The position numbers were made by a program, and so were the translations under genes. The notes beneath the pieces are model-generated. The model was not told where the DNA came from. It saw only the letters and a program-made list of their open reading frames with translations, and made no database searches. DNA of 64,000 nt from NCBI RefSeq assembly GCF_001540865.1, contig NC_033621.1, positions 1,707,439-1,771,438 of the forward strand, read 5' to 3'. Below are positions 59,537-64,000 of this stretch, one piece after another (position 1 is the first letter of the stretch; every line of letters starts with the position of its first letter). Origin of the DNA: Ananas comosus (taxonomy: Eukaryota; Streptophyta; Magnoliopsida; Poales; Bromeliaceae).

Positions 59537-61976
59537 ATGAGTATCTTGAAATTTTGCCGAGAATGGTCTCTACTCTCTCTCTATATCTCTCTCATATTTT
59601 CTTTTTTCTAATCCTTTTTCAACTATATATGAGCGTTTTAACAAAGGATTTTTTTTGTTTTTTTTTTTTTCCTTTGGATGGTGTAGCAACAACATATTGT
59701 ACCCAAAAGAGGACAAGGAGACTCGCACCCTCCTCTACGCTTGCCGCAACTGCGATCATCAGGTTTTTTTCCAAAAAATTATTATCATTTTTTGGTACAT
59801 TACAATTATTTTTAGTTTTTATTTATGATGGTATTGAAGTAGGGTTCCAACTTGATCTGCAAGTATCAATTCTGGGGTCGAATTTTAGGGCTTCTTTTGC
59901 TGCTGTAAGGTGCAGCTGTAACGACCTAAAATAAATAGTAGAAGTAGTAGCAACAGAGGAGATTTCATCATCGGTGGTTGCGGATCGTCCGGGTTGTTAC
60001 AGCAGCACTAAAATCCTTGCAATAGATAGGAATTGCTCCCACCAGTGTCCTTTTATGGGTTATACACAATTATGCAGGTTTTATAGGGATAAACATTTAT
60101 CCCCAATACCAACCCTTATTCCTCTCTTTGAGTTCCATGTCAAAATGTACACTTGTCGGGGGTTACGATTCGTTAGTTCTCGTAATGATTTGTAATAGCG
60201 TGCGGGCAGGAGGTCGCTGACGACAACATTGTCTATAAAATGGAGATACGCCGGCCTGTTCGTAAAGGAACTGAGATTTTACACGATGCGGCGGCTGACG
60301 CTAGTCTTCCTCGTACTAGGAGTGTTAAATGCGCCAACTGCAACCATCCGGAAGCCGCCTTTTTCCAGGTCGATTACATTCGCACGCAGCCTACGTTTTG
60401 TGTTCCAAAATTATGCTTACGAATTAGTTTCTTCTCTTTGGCAATCGCATGCGGTAAGAAAACTAAGAAAAGTGCGCAAATCATGCAATTTCGGCCGGCC
60501 CAGAATTTGGATATCTATTCTGGTAGATTGATTTTGACGCACTTTCTTTTGTTTATGTGTTTGTTTATTTAAAAAAAACAAGCATCTCAAAGTTACGACT
60601 TATATTATGCCAACAAAATAATCAAAATTCTGGTATACTACACCACGCAGAACTTCTTCAAGTGAAATGTCGTAAATAGAAACGAGACAATAGTTTGGAA
60701 TTAGTGTCGCAATGAATAGCCTAATATTTTAACAACTCTTTCTTCTGTAACACTAGCTTCACAAATTTTACTGTGCACTTCAGAGGTGGCAATGGCGGAG
60801 TAAGTGCTATTTCAATAATGCAATAGATATACGAGCAATTGCATACCCAAGATCACTTTATTCTAAAAATTGAGCGTTATTGACCTCTTGAATGCTTTCT
60901 TCTCCTTCGCTAAGCTGTTAATTCGCCCCTTTCGTATACTTGTTGTTTCTTCTCGGTAGTAATGTCTCTCACTTCCCCGGCGATCTAAAAATACCCATGA
61001 TGTTGTTTGTGTATTGACTAGAAAGCAAAAAAACACGCATTGGTATCTTGGAGGAGGGAAAGGAACAACTTTTCACATGTTAGATATATTAAACTTATTT
61101 TGCTGTTTATAAACTTGTCGGACATTTGAGAATTTGAACCTGTGCGATAGAGCTTAATGCCTTGACCTAAGATGGTATTATGGTAATGAGTTAATTAGAG
61201 AGCGACTTGACACGAGCTATGTAGATGAGTTTCCATTGTTGAAATGGCCACCCAACCGTAATTATTCACTTTTAAAGTTCTTCCACAAAATGGATTTCTA
61301 CACAAGGAGAAATATGACAGGTTTTTTAGGATCTGCCTTCATATCTGAGGCTTATGTACATGCTGGAGTGTTACAAATGCAACAATTTAGGAACTTTAGT
61401 TAAAAAAACAAACAGATGCAACAGCCCAGTTGATCACTGAATGTTAGCTTGAATGATTAGGAAATTGGGCTGTGCGGTTTGACCATTTTCTGCATAAAAT
61501 TGCACAGAAGATTCATTTGCTACAAGAAACTTTGACCCAACAACTTAAGCATGATATAGCCGAGGACTATTATAGTATCTCTTACAAGATGATTATAGAA
61601 CATACAGCAACAAAATTTGGGTTAAATCTATTCAATAATTCAGCCATCATCATTAAGATCTAGAGGGACTAATAATAGACTCGTGCAATATTCTCCATCT
61701 TATTTATTTCCTGCTGATTTTACATGCTTCTTCGCAGACGCCCGAATGGATGATTAATACTGATTAAGAAGTTTTCTTGGTAAATGCTATCAATCAGACT
61801 GGTTCTTTAAACTGTTGGGCTTGATTGCTTATTCAGTTTGTCACTTTGATTAGTGCTTTTTGTGAGTTTATTGCTAACAACGGGGGGAATTGTAGGCGAC
61901 CGCCAAGGGAGAAGAGGGCATGACGCTGTTCTTCATGTGCTGCAATCCAAGCTGCGGCCACAGGTGGAGAGATTGA
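59537..61976 (+). CDS. NRPB9: DNA-directed RNA polymerase II subunit RPB9
   Basis: Small zinc-binding subunit of nuclear RNA polymerase II (shared with Pol IV/V in plants) that affects start-site choice, elongation and fidelity. Exons 59537-59565, 59687-59762, 60210-60368 and 61896-61976 total 345 bases: 114 aa plus stop, exactly the plant family length. The N-terminal zinc ribbon is CREC ... CRNC (exons 1-2: [29 protein letters not shown]). The linker reads [20 protein letters not shown]. The C-terminal ribbon is [14 protein letters not shown] in exon 3 paired with [15 protein letters not shown] in exon 4. The first intron falls within the second Cys codon of CREC. Intron 3 is 1.5 kb. Shares its promoter with CPN20. 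Confidence 0.97.
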
Positions 61977-62365
61977 TGGAATTACTTCATGCTAACTACT
62001 TAAAGTTGGCGATGCATCGCCGTTCCTTCTTGAACAGTTAACGGTCATGTTTTAGTAAATTTCAAACGATGTTCTTAGTTCGACCTAAATCAGTAGTAAT
62101 TCTGTTATGGCTGTAACGCAGAATGGAAAAAACTAGTTTTTATATGTGATCAGAAATATTGCTTCTTATGGCTTGAATGTGAATGCATCATTGGAAGCGA
62201 ATTTTCGTAAATGATTAGAGTTGGTTTATCATATACTAGAATGCTTTTACATAACACAGTTCATGTGAGAATAATGGATTCATGTAGCATAAGATATCTT
62301 TGGTTATGTAAAGTACACCGAACTAAACTTTACATCGAGAACTAAAAATTTTTTTTTTTTTTTTT
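61977..62365. other. RPB9 3' flank
   Basis: Presumed 3' UTR followed by AT-rich DNA; no other gene recognised. Confidence 0.5.
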
Positions 62366-62510
62366 TTGAGAAAAATAGCATTCTATCTGTTTCGTTTATT
62401 TCTTTTGGAAATAAACTTAACTGGAATTGTGAAGCAACTACGCTTCGAACTTAAAATCTTAGGTATCAACCATCGAGTCTTTTGTTATTTATGCTAGGGA
62501 CGGTCGGTAC
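62366..62510 (-). mobile_element. tRNA-derived SINE copy 5, reversed
   Basis: The poly-T at 62348-62367 is the A tail on the minus strand. Reading the complement gives the family order: CGACCGTCCCTAGCATAAAT, GATGGTTGATACC, AAGTTCGAAGCGTAG near the B-box, and AAATAAACGAAACAGATAG at the 3' side. Body diverged. Confidence 0.6.
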
Positions 62511-64000
62511 CGAGAACTAAAAGTTAATCGCAAAATAATCAGGGAATAAAGGCAGCTATTCCTGAAGAATTTGTTCCTGAACCAAATGCTTCTGAATGTT
62601 ACTTCAATATTCTAGTGTTGATCTTATATTTTTTGAAAATGATTATTGCTGTTGGTGTGATGATAAAGGAAAATTTTAATGGTAAGCATTGAAGTGGAGA
62701 AATTATTCCCTGGACCTGGTCCACGGCATCGACGGTGGACCAGTTTAGTGATCTATATCTGGTGATGATTAAAAGAGGTATAGCATAGCAAGAACTTAAC
62801 CATGATGGACCACATCCAAGCAATAATTTCTCCCTGAGTTGATTGTACTCCATGTACAACCAAAAACCTGAGTTGTTTGCTTGTTTAGGCCTGTTCAATG
62901 CACAAGAAACAGTGTGGCACACAGTTTTAGGGTACAATTTGGAACCCTAAAATTAATAATTCTACTTAAAAGTCCCCATTACCAGTGGAGTTGGAAGGGA
63001 ATAAGAGATGCTATGAAAACCACACCACACCCCCTTCCAAGATAAAAGTGGGTGGTGGGCCCATTTGGAACAAAAAAAAAGGGAATCCATCAATACCTGC
63101 CTCCACTAATGAACAACTGTAGAAAAAAGAAAAAAAGCGTACTTTTTTGTGCATCTCAGAATATAGTTGATGAGTCAATTTTTTTTATACAGTAATAGAT
63201 ATTTTACACAAAAGTTCGATATAATTAGATATATCGACAGATAAACTCTAATTTCGTTATTGTTAGCTGGCTAGTTTGTAATGCATCCTAATTGGATGTC
63301 GAATCATTACCTTCGGAAAAAAAAAAAAGGAAAAAAAAAGACCAACACAAGAAGAAGAAGAAGAAGAAGAAGAAGTTTCTATTATTTTGTATCAAACAAA
63401 CTCTATAGTTGTAACTAGCTTTTTAAATTTAAGAAATGACTTTTGAATTGAAAAGCAAATATAAAATGCTGAGCTTAGCTACTAACAAATTAAAATTTGT
63501 ATTTACAAAATCGACTCATTAATTATATTTGAATATCTCTTGTGGCACTCCGCATCATTACTTGTCAAAAGAAGCTCTGCAAAAGTTAAATGTCACTTTC
63601 ATTAGTGATATCATTAGAGATTACTCTCATTAAGCTACTCCATCAGTAATTAGACTATTCATTGTTTCGTGGAGATTATTATTCCCACACTATGTTACTT
63701 TTTTATTAGTGCCACTTGATCCAAAAGCTATAGATATATCTATAAAAAAAAAAAGCCAATAATATAAAAAGGTTACACATATAATTAGCATGTCTCAATC
63801 ATGTGAACACCCTGATATTTTCCATCCGAAATTAAAATTATTTATAATAATATTATTATTATTATAAATATTATGTTTGAGGTGCCATTCAGATGTGGAG
63901 CTGACTCAGCCTTTTTTAGTGACTTACGAAAATATGACTTGGATTTGATTCCCAAGTCCAAACCAGTCCATTGTATACAGCTGGCAATTTATTTTTCCTT
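62511..64000. other. Intergenic AT-rich DNA to window end
   Basis: No gene recognised. A (GAA)n run lies at 63349-63375 and A-rich runs at 63318-63340. A palindromic GGACCTGGTCCACGG with GTGGACCAG lies at 62711-62742. TAATAATATTATTATTATTAT at about 63845-63865 is self-complementary. Confidence 0.45.

Noticed and set aside
8583..62460. tRNA gene matches (GTTCGAATCC boxes)
   Set aside because: The B-box occurs in a dispersed family with A tails and no cloverleaf, so these are SINEs and not tRNA genes.
1..64000. CRISPR arrays, operons, prophage or bacterial defence systems
   Set aside because: The direct repeats found are microsatellites, minisatellites or transposons; the genes are spliced plant nuclear genes, so bacterial systems are not expected and none was seen.

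Overview
The window is plant nuclear DNA, most likely from a monocot. The genes have many short exons with GT-AG introns. The intergenic DNA is AT-rich and full of small non-autonomous transposons and (TA)n, (GA)n and (CT)n microsatellites. The proteins look most like monocot versions. A bromeliad or pineapple-like source is my guess from the style of the repeats; the sequence does not prove it.

Six genes can be read exon by exon. From left to right: (1) minus strand, positions 1-2250, the 5' ten exons of a peroxisomal 2-hydroxy-acid oxidase of the GLO/HAOX family, cut by the window edge; (2) plus strand, 14355-20719, KASII, the plastid 3-oxoacyl-ACP synthase II, 13 exons, 565 aa; (3) minus strand, 37672-39524, chloroplast peroxiredoxin Q, 4 exons, 219 aa; (4) minus strand, 41400-49875, a COP1-interacting protein 7 (CIP7)-like protein, 10 exons, 1372 aa; (5) minus strand, 56318-59054, plastid double-domain co-chaperonin CPN20, 5 exons, 261 aa; (6) plus strand, 59537-61976, RNA polymerase II subunit RPB9, 4 exons, 114 aa. 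A seventh gene (minus, 31548-32569) encodes a plant-specific protein with a conserved N-terminal block, a polyQ tract and an EAR-like LxLxL motif; as written it carries a frameshift. An eighth candidate (minus, about 22973-23347, in a GC-rich island) is weak.

CPN20 and RPB9 are divergent and share about 480 bp of upstream DNA. That segment holds one perfect heat-shock element and several site II-like TGGGCY boxes. Three products (KASII, PrxQ, CPN20) act in the plastid: fatty-acid elongation, peroxide detoxification and Rubisco-related folding. The others are a peroxisomal oxidase, a light-signalling factor and a transcription subunit. They do not form a single pathway; this is an ordinary gene neighbourhood.

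Between and inside the genes is a dense set of small transposons: a foldback element made of a minisatellite (2338-2811), a hAT-type MITE with a perfect 8-bp target duplication (3903-4356), a Helitron-like element (9075-9609), a nested MITE complex (12570-13627), a TA-flanked MITE family inside introns of KASII and CIP7, a TRIM retrotransposon with two short LTRs, a tRNA-iMet-type primer site and a purine tract (29126-29683), a dispersed tRNA-derived SINE, and a decayed LINE 3' end (52083-52655) that shares its tail with the SINE. No new enzymatic system was found. The most interesting signals are the SINE/LINE shared tail, the TRIM, the foldback minisatellite and the bidirectional promoter.
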